A stretch of 64,000 nucleotides of DNA. Source: Desulfatitalea alkaliphila. GTDB lineage: Bacteria; Desulfobacterota; Desulfobacteria; Desulfobacterales; Desulfosarcinaceae. The notes below the pieces were generated by a model. It was not told the DNA's origin. It was given only the letters and a program-made list of their open reading frames with translations, and did no database searches. A program made the position numbers and the translations under genes. The stretch covers positions 186,001-250,000 of the forward strand of contig NZ_JALJRB010000001.1 of the NCBI RefSeq assembly GCF_022968795.1, written 5' to 3'. The first letter of the stretch is position 1. Every line of letters starts with the position of its first letter. Shown here one piece after another: positions 43,684 through 53,697 of this stretch.

Positions 43684-45516
43684 TTACACGCCATTGCCTC
43701 TACTTCTATGCCGTTGTCCGGCCGACAGGATGGTTTTGCGCAGGCGGATCGATTTGGGAGTCACTTCAACCATTTCGTCCTCGCGGATGAAATGGATGGC
43801 CCACTCCAGGGTCATGGGCTTGACCGGCGCGAGAATCACGTTCTCGTCATGGCCGGAAGCCCGCATGTTGGTGAGCTTTTTCTCCTTGCAGGGGTTGGCG
43901 TTCAGATCGACGGCGCGATTGTGCTCGCCGAAGATCATGCCTTCGTACACCGGCTCGCCGGGTCGCACGAACATCTGCCCCCGCGGCTCCAGATTGAACA
44001 GGGCATAGGCCACGGCCGCGCCCTGGCGGTCGGAAACGATGGAACCGGTGAAGCGGCCGGGAATATCGCCGCGGAAGGTATCGTAGCCGGCGAAGATGGT
44101 GTTGAGCAAGCCGGTGCCCTTGGTGTCGGTGAGAAATTCATCCCGGTAACCGATCAAGCCCCTGGCGGGGATGGTGAACTCGATGCGCACGCGCCCGCTG
44201 CCGTGGTTGATCAGGTTGGTCATCTGCCCTTTGCGCAGGGACAGCTTTTCTGTCACGGCACCCAGGAAGCCCTCATCGCAATCGACGAAGAGTCGCTCCA
44301 TCGGCTCCAGGCGCACGCCGTCACGCTCTTTGTAAATCACCTCCGGGCGGCCCACGGCCAGCTCGAACCCTTCCCTGCGCATGGTCTCGATGAAGATGGC
44401 CAGCTGAAACTCACCCCGGCCCTTGACCAGAAACACCTCCCGGTTGTCGGTCTCCTCCACCTGGAGGGCCACGTTGCGCAGGGTCTCCTTGAACAACCGT
44501 TCACGCAGATGGCGCGATTGCGAGTACCGCCCTTCCCGTCCGGCGAAGGGTGACGTGTTGATGGTGAAACGCATGGCCACGGTCGGCTCGTCCACCCGGA
44601 TGCGGGGCAGTGCTTTGTGACCACCGGCGGTGCCGATGGTATCGCCGATGCGCACTTCTTCGATGCCCGCCAGCACCACGATGTCGCCCGGATCGGCATC
44701 GGCCGTTTCCACCAAGGCGGTCCCCTGGTAGGTTTGCAGGCAGGCCACTTTCAGCGGACGCGCGACACCGTCGGCGCCGATGCACACCAGGTTTTCTTTG
44801 ATACGCGCCCGGCCATTGGCCACGCGCCCCACCGCCAAGCGCCCCAGGTATTCCGAATAGCCCAAATCGGACACCAGCATCTGAAACGGCGCGTCCGGCC
44901 GGTGGGTGGGGGGCGGAATCTTTTCCAGAATTTGATCCAACAGCGGATCGAGGTTGTCGTTGTCATCGTCGGCATGCAAACGGGCGATGCCGTCACGGCC
45001 GATGGCGTAAAGGAAGGGGAAATCGAGCTGCACATCGTCGGCATCCAGATCGATGAACAGATCGTACACCTGATCCAACACCACCGCGGCACGGGCGTCC
45101 TTGCGGTCGATTTTGTTGATCACCACGATCACCGGCAACCCGGCCGCCAGGGTTTTCTCCAAAACGAAGCGGGTCTGGGGCAAAGGCCCTTCGGACGCGT
45201 CCACCAGCAACAAAGCGCCGTCGGCCATGGAGAGGGCCCGTTCCACCTCTCCGCCGAAATCGGCATGGCCCGGCGTGTCGATGATGTTGATCTTGACCCC
45301 CCGCCACTGCACCGAGCAGTTTTTGGCGGCGATGGTGATGCCCCGCTCCCGCTCCAGATCCATGTTGTCCATGAGCCGCTCATCGACGGCCTGGCCTTCC
45401 CGGAACACGCCGCTGCGGCGGAACATGGCATCCACCAGGGTGGTCTTGCCGTGATCCACATGGGCGATGATGGCCACATTACGGATCTTATCGTTGGCGA
45501 TGGTTGCAAGCGGCAT
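43684..45516 (-). CDS. typA: Ribosome-associated GTPase TypA/BipA
   Basis: TypA is a translational GTPase needed for ribosome assembly and stress or low-temperature growth. GTP motifs are AHVDHGKTTLVDAM (about 18-31), DTPGHADFGGEVE (about 82-94) and NKIDRKDAR (about 136-144). EF-G-like domains and the BipA-specific C-terminal domain follow. The total is 610 residues, as expected. ATG 45516 is chosen with AGGAG about 11 bases ahead. It is flanked on both sides by repeat-containing gaps. Confidence 0.96.
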   Translation of the reverse strand: MPLATIANDKIRNVAIIAHVDHGKTTLVDAMFRRSGVFREGQAVDERLMDNMDLERERGITIAAKNCSVQWRGVKINIIDTPGHADFGGEVERALSMADGALLLVDASEGPLPQTRFVLEKTLAAGLPVIVVINKIDRKDARAAVVLDQVYDLFIDLDADDVQLDFPFLYAIGRDGIARLHADDDNDNLDPLLDQILEKIPPPTHRPDAPFQMLVSDLGYSEYLGRLAVGRVANGRARIKENLVCIGADGVARPLKVACLQTYQGTALVETADADPGDIVVLAGIEEVRIGDTIGTAGGHKALPRIRVDEPTVAMRFTINTSPFAGREGRYSQSRHLRERLFKETLRNVALQVEETDNREVFLVKGRGEFQLAIFIETMRREGFELAVGRPEVIYKERDGVRLEPMERLFVDCDEGFLGAVTEKLSLRKGQMTNLINHGSGRVRIEFTIPARGLIGYRDEFLTDTKGTGLLNTIFAGYDTFRGDIPGRFTGSIVSDRQGAAVAYALFNLEPRGQMFVRPGEPVYEGMIFGEHNRAVDLNANPCKEKKLTNMRASGHDENVILAPVKPMTLEWAIHFIREDEMVEVTPKSIRLRKTILSAGQRHRSRGNGV

Positions 45517-45752
45517 GGCGACAGGAACTCCTCGTTCCCCCGAAAGGGAATTGATGAATGAACGCAAGATGCATGTTTCAGGGAAATGGTTGTGCGGCTT
45601 TCAGAAAAAACGAAAGGGGCTGGTCACACTCCGAGCATGCTGATCCGGTTACCCGACCCCCGAACGGGGTCGAAAGCCAGATCTTGTACGCCATCCCCGC
45701 CCAAAAGTCCAATCAATTCCAACCAACACCATCAATCCAACCAACCCAAAAA

Positions 45753-45852
45753 GTGGATCGGGTCCTATTGGGCACGGCGTGCCGTGCCCCTACGGGTTGG
45801 TGCGTGGAAGGACGCATCCGCTCGTCCACCCCCACCCCCATACAATCGACAG
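45753..45852 (+). repeat. 100-bp interspersed repeat, copy A, in a 372-base gap
   Basis: The element runs from GTGGATCGG to ATCGACAG and differs from copy B (49124-49223) at about five positions. It contains a hairpin, GGGCACGG CGTG CCGTGCCC, followed by CTACGGGTTGGTGCGTGG. The rest of the gap 45517-45888 holds a second hairpin (CGACCCC/GGGGTCG, 45654-45672), a CAACC-rich run (45721-45750), and the ATCGACAGAATACC motif at 45845. I see no gene in it. Confidence 0.8.
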
Positions 45853-45888
45853 AATACCTTAACTAGAAACACGCTTAACACTATCTTT

Positions 45889-47661
45889 TTACAGCGGCCA
45901 AAACACGGGAATCAGCAAAGTACCTCCCACCAGCACCATGAAGTTGAGAGGGATGCCCAGCTTGAGATAGTCGCTGAATTTGTAGCCGCCGGGACCGTAA
46001 ACCATGAGGTTGGTCTGATAGCCGATGGGCGTGGCGAAGCAGGCGCTGGCGCCGAAGCAGACCGCAATGATGAAAGGTTTGGGATTGACCCCCAGACCCA
46101 GGGCGGTGGAGACGGCGATGGGCAGCAACAGAACGGCGGTAGCGTTGTTGCTCAAGACCTGGGTGCTGATGCTGGTCAGCAATAGGAAACCGGCCATAAT
46201 CATTACCGGCGGCCAGCCTTGGAACAACCCCAGGTATAAATCGGCATAGTACTGACTGGCGCCGGTTTGTTCCATGGCGCGCCCCAGGGCGATGGTACCG
46301 GCGATGAGCATCAGCACGTTGCTTTGCAGCGCCCGGTAGGCCTCCTTCAACGGCAGGCAGCCGGTGACCAGCATCAGGAAGACGGCGGTCAAGGCGCACA
46401 CCATGATATCGGCCAGGCCGGTGGCGGCGGCGGCCACCATGGCGGCAAAGATCAAGCCGGCAAGGGGGGCCTTGCGCTGAAACACGATCTCGTCATGGAC
46501 ATCCTCCACCACGATCCAATCACTGCGCCCACGGAATTTTTCCATACGGTCGGCGCGGCACCACACCAACAGAATATCGCCGATGCGCAGGCGGATGTCT
46601 TTGATCTTGCGCTCCGTGTAGTGCAGTCCACTGCGCTCCACCGCCACCACATGCAAATCCTCTTCCCGCTCCAGATAAGTCTCGCGCAAACGCCAGCCGA
46701 GCAAGCTGGACTGGGGGGGAATAATCAGCTCCACCACAAAGGCTTCATCCGGTTTGCGGAAATCAATCCCCTTTTCGCTCAGAGGCAGATCCACATCCTT
46801 GCCCTGCAGGATGTGCGTCAGGTCATTGGGCGAGCCTTTGACCAGCAACAGATCGTCGGGCGCAATGGCCACCGCATCCCGACAAGGATGAAAGATGTGG
46901 GAGTAACGGATCAACTCCACCACCTCGAGGCCGGGATAGCGCGTTGGCAGATCGGCACAGGGATCGAGCCCCACCAAGGCGCTGCCCCGTGGCACGATCA
47001 GTTCGGCCAGGTAACGCCGTTTGCGCTGGCCATCCAGTTCACAGGTCGGGTGATCCAGATCGGGCAGCCAACGCGGCCCGGCGACCATGATGAAAGCGAA
47101 TCCGACCAGCGCCAAGGGCAGGCCGACCCATGCCAATTCGAACATGCCCAGGGCGCCGTACCCGCTGCGCGCGGACAGATCGCTGATGATGATGTTGGTG
47201 GAGGTGCCGATGAGGGTGCAGGTGCCGGCCAGAATGGAGACATAGGAGATGGGAATCAAATATTTGGAAGGGCTGACGCCCAGGCGGCACCCCATCGAGA
47301 TAATCACCGGAATGAACAGCACCACCACCGGTGTGTTGTTGATAAAGGCCGAGGCCAGGCCCACGATGGCCAGCACCACCAACAACGCCAGCCAGGCCCG
47401 ACCGCGGGTCAGATCCATCACCCGCCGCGCAATCAGCCCCACCACGCCGGTGCGCACCATCCCCTGGCTGAGCAGAAACATGGCCCCCACCGTGATCACG
47501 GCCGGGTTGGCAAATCCCGCAACCGCCTCCGGGGGTGTGAGAATGCCGCTGAGCATCAGCGCCACCATGATGCCGATGGCGGTCAGGTCCACAGGCAGCC
47601 GTTCGCTGATCAACAGAAAGATGGTGGCCAGCAGAATTAGCGAAACGATGACGATTTCCAT
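45889..47661 (-). CDS. SLC13/DASS-family anion permease with two TrkA-C (RCK-C) domains
   Basis: A membrane transporter of the divalent-anion:sodium symporter group (substrates such as sulfate, dicarboxylates or citrate). The 589-residue protein has two halves of membrane helices, each with its SNT-type signature (SAFINNTPVVVLFIP in the first half, LSNNATAVLLLP in the second). Between them are two cytoplasmic RCK-C domains (about 200-365) with LELVELIRY-like and LLVKG/DILLVWC strands. This arrangement is common in bacterial sulfate or dicarboxylate permeases. In a sulfate reducer, sulfate is an obvious candidate but cannot be proven. AAGGA precedes ATG 47661 by 7 bases. Confidence 0.88.
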   Translation of the reverse strand: MEIVIVSLILLATIFLLISERLPVDLTAIGIMVALMLSGILTPPEAVAGFANPAVITVGAMFLLSQGMVRTGVVGLIARRVMDLTRGRAWLALLVVLAIVGLASAFINNTPVVVLFIPVIISMGCRLGVSPSKYLIPISYVSILAGTCTLIGTSTNIIISDLSARSGYGALGMFELAWVGLPLALVGFAFIMVAGPRWLPDLDHPTCELDGQRKRRYLAELIVPRGSALVGLDPCADLPTRYPGLEVVELIRYSHIFHPCRDAVAIAPDDLLLVKGSPNDLTHILQGKDVDLPLSEKGIDFRKPDEAFVVELIIPPQSSLLGWRLRETYLEREEDLHVVAVERSGLHYTERKIKDIRLRIGDILLVWCRADRMEKFRGRSDWIVVEDVHDEIVFQRKAPLAGLIFAAMVAAAATGLADIMVCALTAVFLMLVTGCLPLKEAYRALQSNVLMLIAGTIALGRAMEQTGASQYYADLYLGLFQGWPPVMIMAGFLLLTSISTQVLSNNATAVLLLPIAVSTALGLGVNPKPFIIAVCFGASACFATPIGYQTNLMVYGPGGYKFSDYLKLGIPLNFMVLVGGTLLIPVFWPL

Positions 47662-47773
47662 GGCGCGATCCTTCGTGGCAGTGCCGCTGGTGCCTCTGAA
47701 CAAGCCTGTCCCGGCGGGCCGCACCCACCGGTTTCCTATCGCCATCGTAAACGTTTGGTGCTATGTGTCAACC

Positions 47774-48439
47774 ATGCCGATCAATGACGCCTTACAACGA
47801 CTGCAACGCATCTATGACTTGCACGAGCGCTTCTGCGCCGATCAAACCTTTGCCTGCCGCCGCGGGTGCGCCCCGTGCTGCACCGCCAACGTAACCCTCA
47901 CCACCCTGGAGGCCCGCGCCATTGATCGCCACTGGGCCCGAACGGGCGAAAAGCCGCCGACCGCGCGTTTGCAGCAAGCCGCGCGTCACCCCCGGTTCCG
48001 GCCGCGGCTGACCACCAATCAACTGGCTGCCATCTGCGCCGCGGGCGGCGAACCGCCCGACGAAGCGTCTGATCCGGCGGCAGGACCTTGTCCACTGCTG
48101 AACGATACGATCTGCACCATATACCCGGCCCGACCCTTCGGCTGCCGCGCCATGGTGTCGCACACCGATTGCGCCCGCCACGGAACGGCCGACATGCCGG
48201 ACCGCGTCCTGGCGGCCAACACCCTGTTTTTGCAATTCATCGAAGCCTTGGACCAGAATGGCCGCACGGGCAACTTGACCGACCTGCTGCTGTGGCTTCT
48301 GTCCGGCAGCACCGCGCCGCCGACGGACCTGGCCGCCAATCGGACCATCCCCGTGCTCATGGTGCCCCCCGAACACCACACCGCGCTGCTGCCGCTGCTG
48401 GGCGACCTGCGACCGATCCTGGCGGATCTCACCGGATAG
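47774..48439 (+). CDS. YkgJ-type cysteine-cluster protein (UPF0153), second copy
   Basis: The 221-residue protein carries CRRGCAPCCTANVTLTT (about 28-44), GPCPLLNDTICTIYPARPFGCRAM (about 105-128) and DCARHG, the cysteine layout of the YkgJ family. Its function is unknown; metal or cluster binding is predicted. ATG 47774 is chosen though its ribosome site is weak; a GTG at 47765 is in frame. Codon use is normal. It is divergent from the SLC13 permease. Confidence 0.82.
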   Translation: MPINDALQRLQRIYDLHERFCADQTFACRRGCAPCCTANVTLTTLEARAIDRHWARTGEKPPTARLQQAARHPRFRPRLTTNQLAAICAAGGEPPDEASDPAAGPCPLLNDTICTIYPARPFGCRAMVSHTDCARHGTADMPDRVLAANTLFLQFIEALDQNGRTGNLTDLLLWLLSGSTAPPTDLAANRTIPVLMVPPEHHTALLPLLGDLRPILADLTG

Positions 48440-48515
48440 CGGCCGGCCGTAGGGGAGCCCGCCCTACCCCGGAAAACACCCGCCATGTCCTGCCAACGGC
48501 AATCGTCCGCTTTGC

Positions 48516-49013
48516 CTATGGCCCTTCTTCCTTGAACACCTTGGCGGCCCGCTCGAGATCTTCGGGGCAGAACACGAAAAGGCATTCCTCGTCCGGGCCG
48601 GCCACCGAACCGTACACATAGTTGATATTGATGCCCTCGTTGCCCAAACGGGTGGCCATCTTGGCCAATTCACCGGGCCGATTGCCGATCTTGACGGCAA
48701 TCACCGGCTGGATATCGTACAAGTAGTCGTGCTCCGACAACAGGTCCATGGTCTTATCGGTCATCCCGTCGCTAGGCAGCAGTCGCACCAGGGCGAAATC
48801 GGCCGAATCCTTGCTCATGGAGTTGTAGCTGGCGGCCGAGGCGATGCGCTTGAGGGACTTGCCCCGGGCCTTGAACAGTTCCCGCACGTAGCTGGAAGCA
48901 TCCTGAATGGTAATGGCATCGATATTGATCCCGGCCTGACCGAACAAAGCGGTCAGCTTGCCCAACTCACCGGGCGCATTCTGCATGAACAAAGATATCT
49001 CGGTTCGCACCAT
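48516..49013 (-). CDS. ACT-domain protein (two ACT domains)
   Basis: The 165-residue protein consists of two ACT domains: ISLFMQNAPGELGKLTALF (about 6-24) and IAVKIGNRPGELAKMATRLG (about 105-124), each with the GxL/GEL helix start. ACT domains bind amino acids and regulate enzymes or transcription. No catalytic part is attached, so it is a stand-alone regulatory module, like those beside amino-acid or CoA metabolism genes. GGGGAGGG is 5 bases before ATG 49013. Confidence 0.85.
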   Translation of the reverse strand: MVRTEISLFMQNAPGELGKLTALFGQAGINIDAITIQDASSYVRELFKARGKSLKRIASAASYNSMSKDSADFALVRLLPSDGMTDKTMDLLSEHDYLYDIQPVIAVKIGNRPGELAKMATRLGNEGININYVYGSVAGPDEECLFVFCPEDLERAAKVFKEEGP

Positions 49014-49081
49014 ATCAACCCTCCCCTATTCGGTGACAAATAATGTTTACGACCCGCGGCGAGGCACACCCGCCCCTGCGG

Positions 49082-49267
49082 GTGGATCGCGTCTTATCGG
49101 GCACGGCGTGCCGTGCCCCACGGGTGGATCGGACCTTATTGGGCACGGCGTGCCGTGCCCCTACGGGTTGGTGCGTGGAAGGACGCATCCGCTCGTCCAC
49201 CCCCATCCCCATACCATCGACAGCATTCCTTGCTTTAAACTTTAAACTTTCAACTTTAAACTATTTC
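49082..49267 (+). repeat. 100-bp interspersed repeat, copy B, with a partial copy and AACTTTAAAC island
   Basis: The 304-base gap 49014-49317 is mostly repeat. A truncated unit (GTGGATCGCGTCTTATC with the GGGCACGG hairpin) fills 49082-49119. The full 100-bp unit fills 49124-49223 and matches copy A at 45753. It runs into ATCGACAGCATTCC and then CTTTAAAC units (to 49267). No gene is visible. The start of the ACT-domain gene adjoins it. Confidence 0.8.
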
Positions 49268-49317
49268 ACACCCCGCCGCCCAAGCATAGCAACCGCAAGA
49301 TCTCCTAGAACCGGACA

Positions 49318-50472
49318 TCACCCTTTCCGCTTATCTTTCAATATATGATTGGAAATCACCACCCGCTGTATCTCCGATGTTCCTTCGTAGATGGTGAACA
49401 CCCGCGCATCGCGGTAAAAGCGTTCCACGGGGTAATCTTTGGTGAAACCGTAGCCGCCGTGGAGCTGAATCGCCTTGCCGGTGATCCGGTTGACCATCTC
49501 CGAGGCGAACAACTTGGCCGTGGCGGCCTGCAACGTGTAGGTCTCCCCCCGGTCCTTGAGCGTTGCAGCCGCCAGGGTGAGCTGCCGTGCGGCCTCGATA
49601 TCCACCGCCATATCGGCCACCATCCAGCGCACCCCCTGGAACTTGCTGACGCTCTGGCCGAACTGGGAACGGTTCTTGATGTAATGCACCGCCGCATCCA
49701 AGGCCGCCTGGGCCACCCCCACGCTCTGGGCCGCAATGCCGATGCGGCCGCTGTCCAGTCCCCGCATGGCGATTTCGAACCCTTGGCCCTCGGCGCCCAG
49801 CAGGTGATCGGCCGGCACACGGCATTGCTCGAAGATCAGATCGGTGGTGTCCGAGGCCCGCAGACCCATCTTGTCCTCCTGATGGCCGACCTTGAATCCC
49901 GGCGTGTCCTTCGGCACGACGAAGGTGCTGATCCCTTTGTGGCGTGCGGCCGGCTCGGTCTTGGCGGTCACCAGGACGACGCCCGCATGGTTGCCGGAGG
50001 TGATGAACCGTTTTGTTCCGTCGATGATATAGGCATCGCCTTCCCGCACGGCGGTGGTCTGCTGGCTCACCGGGTCGGAACCGGCTTCCGGTTCGGTCAT
50101 GGCAAAGGCGCCGATCATCTCTCCTTCGGCCAAGGGGGTGAGAAACCGTTTTTTCTGTTCCTCGGTGCCGAAGTGCAGCAGGCTTTCACACACGATGGAG
50201 TTTTGCACCGACATGACAACGGCCGTGGAGGCGCAGGCATAGGCAATTTCCGACAAAGCCGAAACATAGCTGACCGCATCGCTGCCGCTGCCGCCGTATT
50301 CAGGCGGCACCATCATGCCCATCAGGCCCAACTCTCCCATCTGGTTTAAAATGTCGGCGGGAAAAACCTTGGTGCGATCCCGTTCGGCGGCGCCCGCGGC
50401 CACCACCTTGCGGGCGAACTCCCGGACCATGCTTCGGATCATGAGCTGTTCTTCGGTCAATGGCATCGTCAT
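49318..50472 (-). CDS. Short-chain acyl-CoA dehydrogenase (butyryl-CoA-type)
   Basis: FAD enzyme that introduces the 2,3 double bond in short acyl-CoAs and passes electrons to ETF. The 384-residue protein has family signatures: GAFAMTEPEAGSDPVS (about 120-135), KRFITSGNHAGVV, and GGYGFTKDYPVERFYRDARV followed by IYEGTSEIQRVVIS, where the glutamate is the catalytic base. The start is ATG 50472 with AGGAG 6 bases ahead. It is the last gene of a minus-strand unit with thiolase, 3-hydroxybutyryl-CoA dehydrogenase and a regulator. Confidence 0.93.
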   Translation of the reverse strand: MTMPLTEEQLMIRSMVREFARKVVAAGAAERDRTKVFPADILNQMGELGLMGMMVPPEYGGSGSDAVSYVSALSEIAYACASTAVVMSVQNSIVCESLLHFGTEEQKKRFLTPLAEGEMIGAFAMTEPEAGSDPVSQQTTAVREGDAYIIDGTKRFITSGNHAGVVLVTAKTEPAARHKGISTFVVPKDTPGFKVGHQEDKMGLRASDTTDLIFEQCRVPADHLLGAEGQGFEIAMRGLDSGRIGIAAQSVGVAQAALDAAVHYIKNRSQFGQSVSKFQGVRWMVADMAVDIEAARQLTLAAATLKDRGETYTLQAATAKLFASEMVNRITGKAIQLHGGYGFTKDYPVERFYRDARVFTIYEGTSEIQRVVISNHILKDKRKG

Positions 50473-50577
50473 GGACAACTCCTGGGTTTGGGATTTGGCA
50501 GGCAATCAACTGTCCGCTGCGCAAGGGAGCCGCCATAGGGGCGGCACCGGAGCCGGAAGCGACGATTGTGAAACGGC

Positions 50578-51129
50578 TCAGGGATTGTAGACCACCACCA
50601 GCAGTTGCGCATCGGCATCGCCGATATTGCGCATGTGGTGCTGGATACCCGAGTTGAAGTGCAGCGATTGGCCCGGTACCAGGCGATTGACATTTTCACC
50701 CACGGTCAATTCGATCTCGCCATCCAGCACGTAGACAAACTCCTCGCCTTCGTGCTGATAGCCGACGCCCTTGTGGGCTTGTCCGGCTTCGATCGCGATG
50801 CGAAAGGCCTTCAGGTGCTTGTGTTCGGCTCCCGGCGTGAGAGTGGTGTAGGCGTAGTTGCGGGTGCGCTTGGCGTAGGCATCGGCCCGTTGATCCAGGG
50901 CCTCCTGTTCGTCGCGCAGCAGTTCGCCCGAATCGATGTGCAGCGAACGGGAAATTTGCAGCAGGGTGCCCACCGGAGGCATCTCCTTGCCGCTCTCGAT
51001 ACTCTTTAAGTAATCGATGCTGAAACCCGTATCGTTGGCGATCTGATCGAGGGTCATTTTCTTTTTGGTGCGGACCGCCTTGATGCGTTTGCCGATGGGG
51101 GTTGGGGTCTTGGCTTTGGGACGCGGCAT
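50578..51129 (-). CDS. XRE-family regulator with C-terminal cupin domain
   Basis: The 183-residue protein has a helix-turn-helix (about 12-65, IGKRIKAVRTKKKMTLDQIA, then TGFSIDYLKSIESG) joined to a cupin sensor domain (about 107-180, HEGEEFVYVLDGEIEL and PGQSLHFNSGIQHHMRN). It probably represses or activates the surrounding CoA genes in response to a small ligand bound by the cupin. It lies between 3-hydroxybutyryl-CoA dehydrogenase and acyl-CoA dehydrogenase on the same strand. AAAGGAG is 6 bases before ATG 51129. Confidence 0.9.
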   Translation of the reverse strand: MPRPKAKTPTPIGKRIKAVRTKKKMTLDQIANDTGFSIDYLKSIESGKEMPPVGTLLQISRSLHIDSGELLRDEQEALDQRADAYAKRTRNYAYTTLTPGAEHKHLKAFRIAIEAGQAHKGVGYQHEGEEFVYVLDGEIELTVGENVNRLVPGQSLHFNSGIQHHMRNIGDADAQLLVVVYNP

Positions 51130-51272
51130 GTCGGCTCCTTTGGTTGTGGTTGCGGCACTGCGGCCACCCCGTGTCCGCATGCCCGCCGGCGGGCCCGGTC
51201 ACTTGCCGGGCCGGCAATGCCGGGGGCCGTGGACAACGGAACAAGGCGGGGGGCGCAAAGCCCCCCGAAACG

Positions 51273-52121
<849 letters not shown>

Positions 52122-52268
52122 GCTTTGTGCTCCTTTTTCCTCATTGGTGTCCATCCGGCAGCGGCATCATGCAACTTTGGCAACGAACTGCAAGCAATCC
52201 TCGCCGGATGGGCACCGGTTGAAAATCGTTGACTGCTGCCGTCGACCGGTGTCGATGGCAACCGGCCA

Positions 52269-53444
52269 TTATCGTTTGATCACCAGGGCCACCGCCTCGC
52301 CGCCGCCCAGACAGAGGGAGGCCACGCCGGTCTTGCTGTCGCGACGCATCATCTCGTAGAGCAGGGTGACCAGCACCCGGCAGCCGCTGGCGCCGATGGG
52401 ATGCCCCAGGGCCACACTGCCGCCATTGACGTTGGTCTTGGCCGGATCGAGCTTGAGCTCCTGCATCACGGCGCACGTCGATCCGGAAAAGGCCTCGTTG
52501 ATCTCGAACAGATCCACCCGGTCCAACCCGATGCCCTCCTTCTTCAGGGCCTTGGGTACCGCCCAGATGGGCGCCACGAGCACATACTTCATATCGATGC
52601 CGTAGGAGGCCTGGGCACCGATGGTGGCCAAAACAGTGCAGCCCAGGGCATCCGCCTTTTCGCGGGACATCACCACCACCGCGGCGGCGCCGTCGCTGAT
52701 CACCGACGCATTGCCGGCCGTGGTGACGCCGCCCTTTTTGAAAGCCCCGCCCATCTTGGCCAACATCTCGTAACTGGTCGCCCGCGGGCACTCGTCGGTG
52801 TCGAAAATTTTGGGATCGCCCTTGCGCTGGGGGATGCTCACCGGCATGATTTCGTCCTTGAAACGACCATCGGCGATGGCGGCCAAGGCCCGCTCGTAGG
52901 ATTGCAGGGCATAGCGGTCCTGGGTTTCCCGGGAGATGCCGTACTTTTCCGAGCACAGCTCATTGGAGATGCCCATGTGAAAATCGTTGACGATATCCCA
53001 CAGGCCGTCATGAACCATGTGGTCCTGCAGCTGTCCCGGCCCCATGCGGTAGCCGAAGCGGGCTTTTTCCAGATAATAGGGGGCCATGCTCATGGTTTCC
53101 ATACCGCCGGCCACCACCACGTCGGCATCGCCCAACTGGACCGCCTGGGCCGCCAGCATCACCGATTTCAAGGCCGAACCGCACACCTTATTGATGGTGA
53201 AGCACTCGGTCTCCCAGGGCAGCCCCGCCTTGATGGCGGCCTGCTTGGCCGGGTTCTGGCCATAACCGCAAGGCAACACCAGCCCCATGATCGCTTCGTT
53301 GACCTCACTGGTGGCGATCCCGGCCCGCTTGACCGCCTCGGCGATCACCATGCCCCCCAAATCGGTGGCGCCGATCCCTGCCAGGGTCCCGTTGAACCCC
53401 CCCAGGGGCGTCCGCACCGCACTCACAATCACCGCTTCACGCAT
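52269..53444 (-). CDS. Acetyl-CoA acetyltransferase (thiolase)
   Basis: Thiolase joins or cleaves two acetyl units on CoA. The 391-residue protein has the active-site cysteine in [16 protein letters not shown] (about 85-100). The conserved [17 protein letters not shown] lies at about 338-354, and the second cysteine is in [14 protein letters not shown] near the end. The start is ATG 53444 with AAAGGAG 8 bases ahead, preferred over GTG 53447. It is the first gene of the operon with 3-hydroxybutyryl-CoA dehydrogenase, the regulator and acyl-CoA dehydrogenase. Confidence 0.95.
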   Translation of the reverse strand: MREAVIVSAVRTPLGGFNGTLAGIGATDLGGMVIAEAVKRAGIATSEVNEAIMGLVLPCGYGQNPAKQAAIKAGLPWETECFTINKVCGSALKSVMLAAQAVQLGDADVVVAGGMETMSMAPYYLEKARFGYRMGPGQLQDHMVHDGLWDIVNDFHMGISNELCSEKYGISRETQDRYALQSYERALAAIADGRFKDEIMPVSIPQRKGDPKIFDTDECPRATSYEMLAKMGGAFKKGGVTTAGNASVISDGAAAVVVMSREKADALGCTVLATIGAQASYGIDMKYVLVAPIWAVPKALKKEGIGLDRVDLFEINEAFSGSTCAVMQELKLDPAKTNVNGGSVALGHPIGASGCRVLVTLLYEMMRRDSKTGVASLCLGGGEAVALVIKR

Positions 53445-53561
53445 CACTTCTTCTCCTTTTGTGGTCGAGGGTCACGGCCGAATCCCGCCATGGCCTTTAC
53501 GGCCGCAATATCGCGGCGAGCCGACCTGTTCGTCCCTCTTCGTTCAATATGTGGAAAAAAC

Positions 53562-53567
53562 ATTATA
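53562..53567 (-). promoter_or_regulatory. TATAAT -10 element upstream of thiolase
   Basis: On the minus strand a perfect TATAAT (53567-53562) lies about 118 bases before the thiolase ATG. No good -35 sits at 16-18 bases, so it may need an activator. The XRE-cupin protein of the same operon is a natural candidate, though no operator repeat was seen. Confidence 0.45.
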
Positions 53568-53619
53568 GCCGTTTTACGGACCCCCGCAGCACAATGCAAG
53601 CGCCTTTTCCCACCCCCAC

Positions 53620-53694
53620 CCCAAACAACCCAACAAACTCAATAAACGCAACAAACCCAACAAACTCAATAAACCCAACCAACTCACCCGACAC
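53620..53694 (+). repeat. CAACAAACTCAATAAAC short tandem motif
   Basis: The gap between the response regulator and thiolase contains repeats of CAACAAACTCAATAAAC(C/G) and CAACAAACCCAAC. The units are short and imperfect, without spacers of constant length, so this is not a CRISPR. The same CAACCC theme appears at 45721 and, inverted, at 43580. Confidence 0.6.
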
Positions 53695-53697
53695 GCC

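Noticed and set aside
45654-45672. CGACCCC/GGGGTCG hairpin upstream of typA considered as a terminator
   Set aside because: No U-run on either strand; kept only as part of the repeat gap description.
53620-53694. Possible CRISPR-like short repeats
   Set aside because: Units are too short, imperfect and not separated by equal unique spacers; no cas genes are near.
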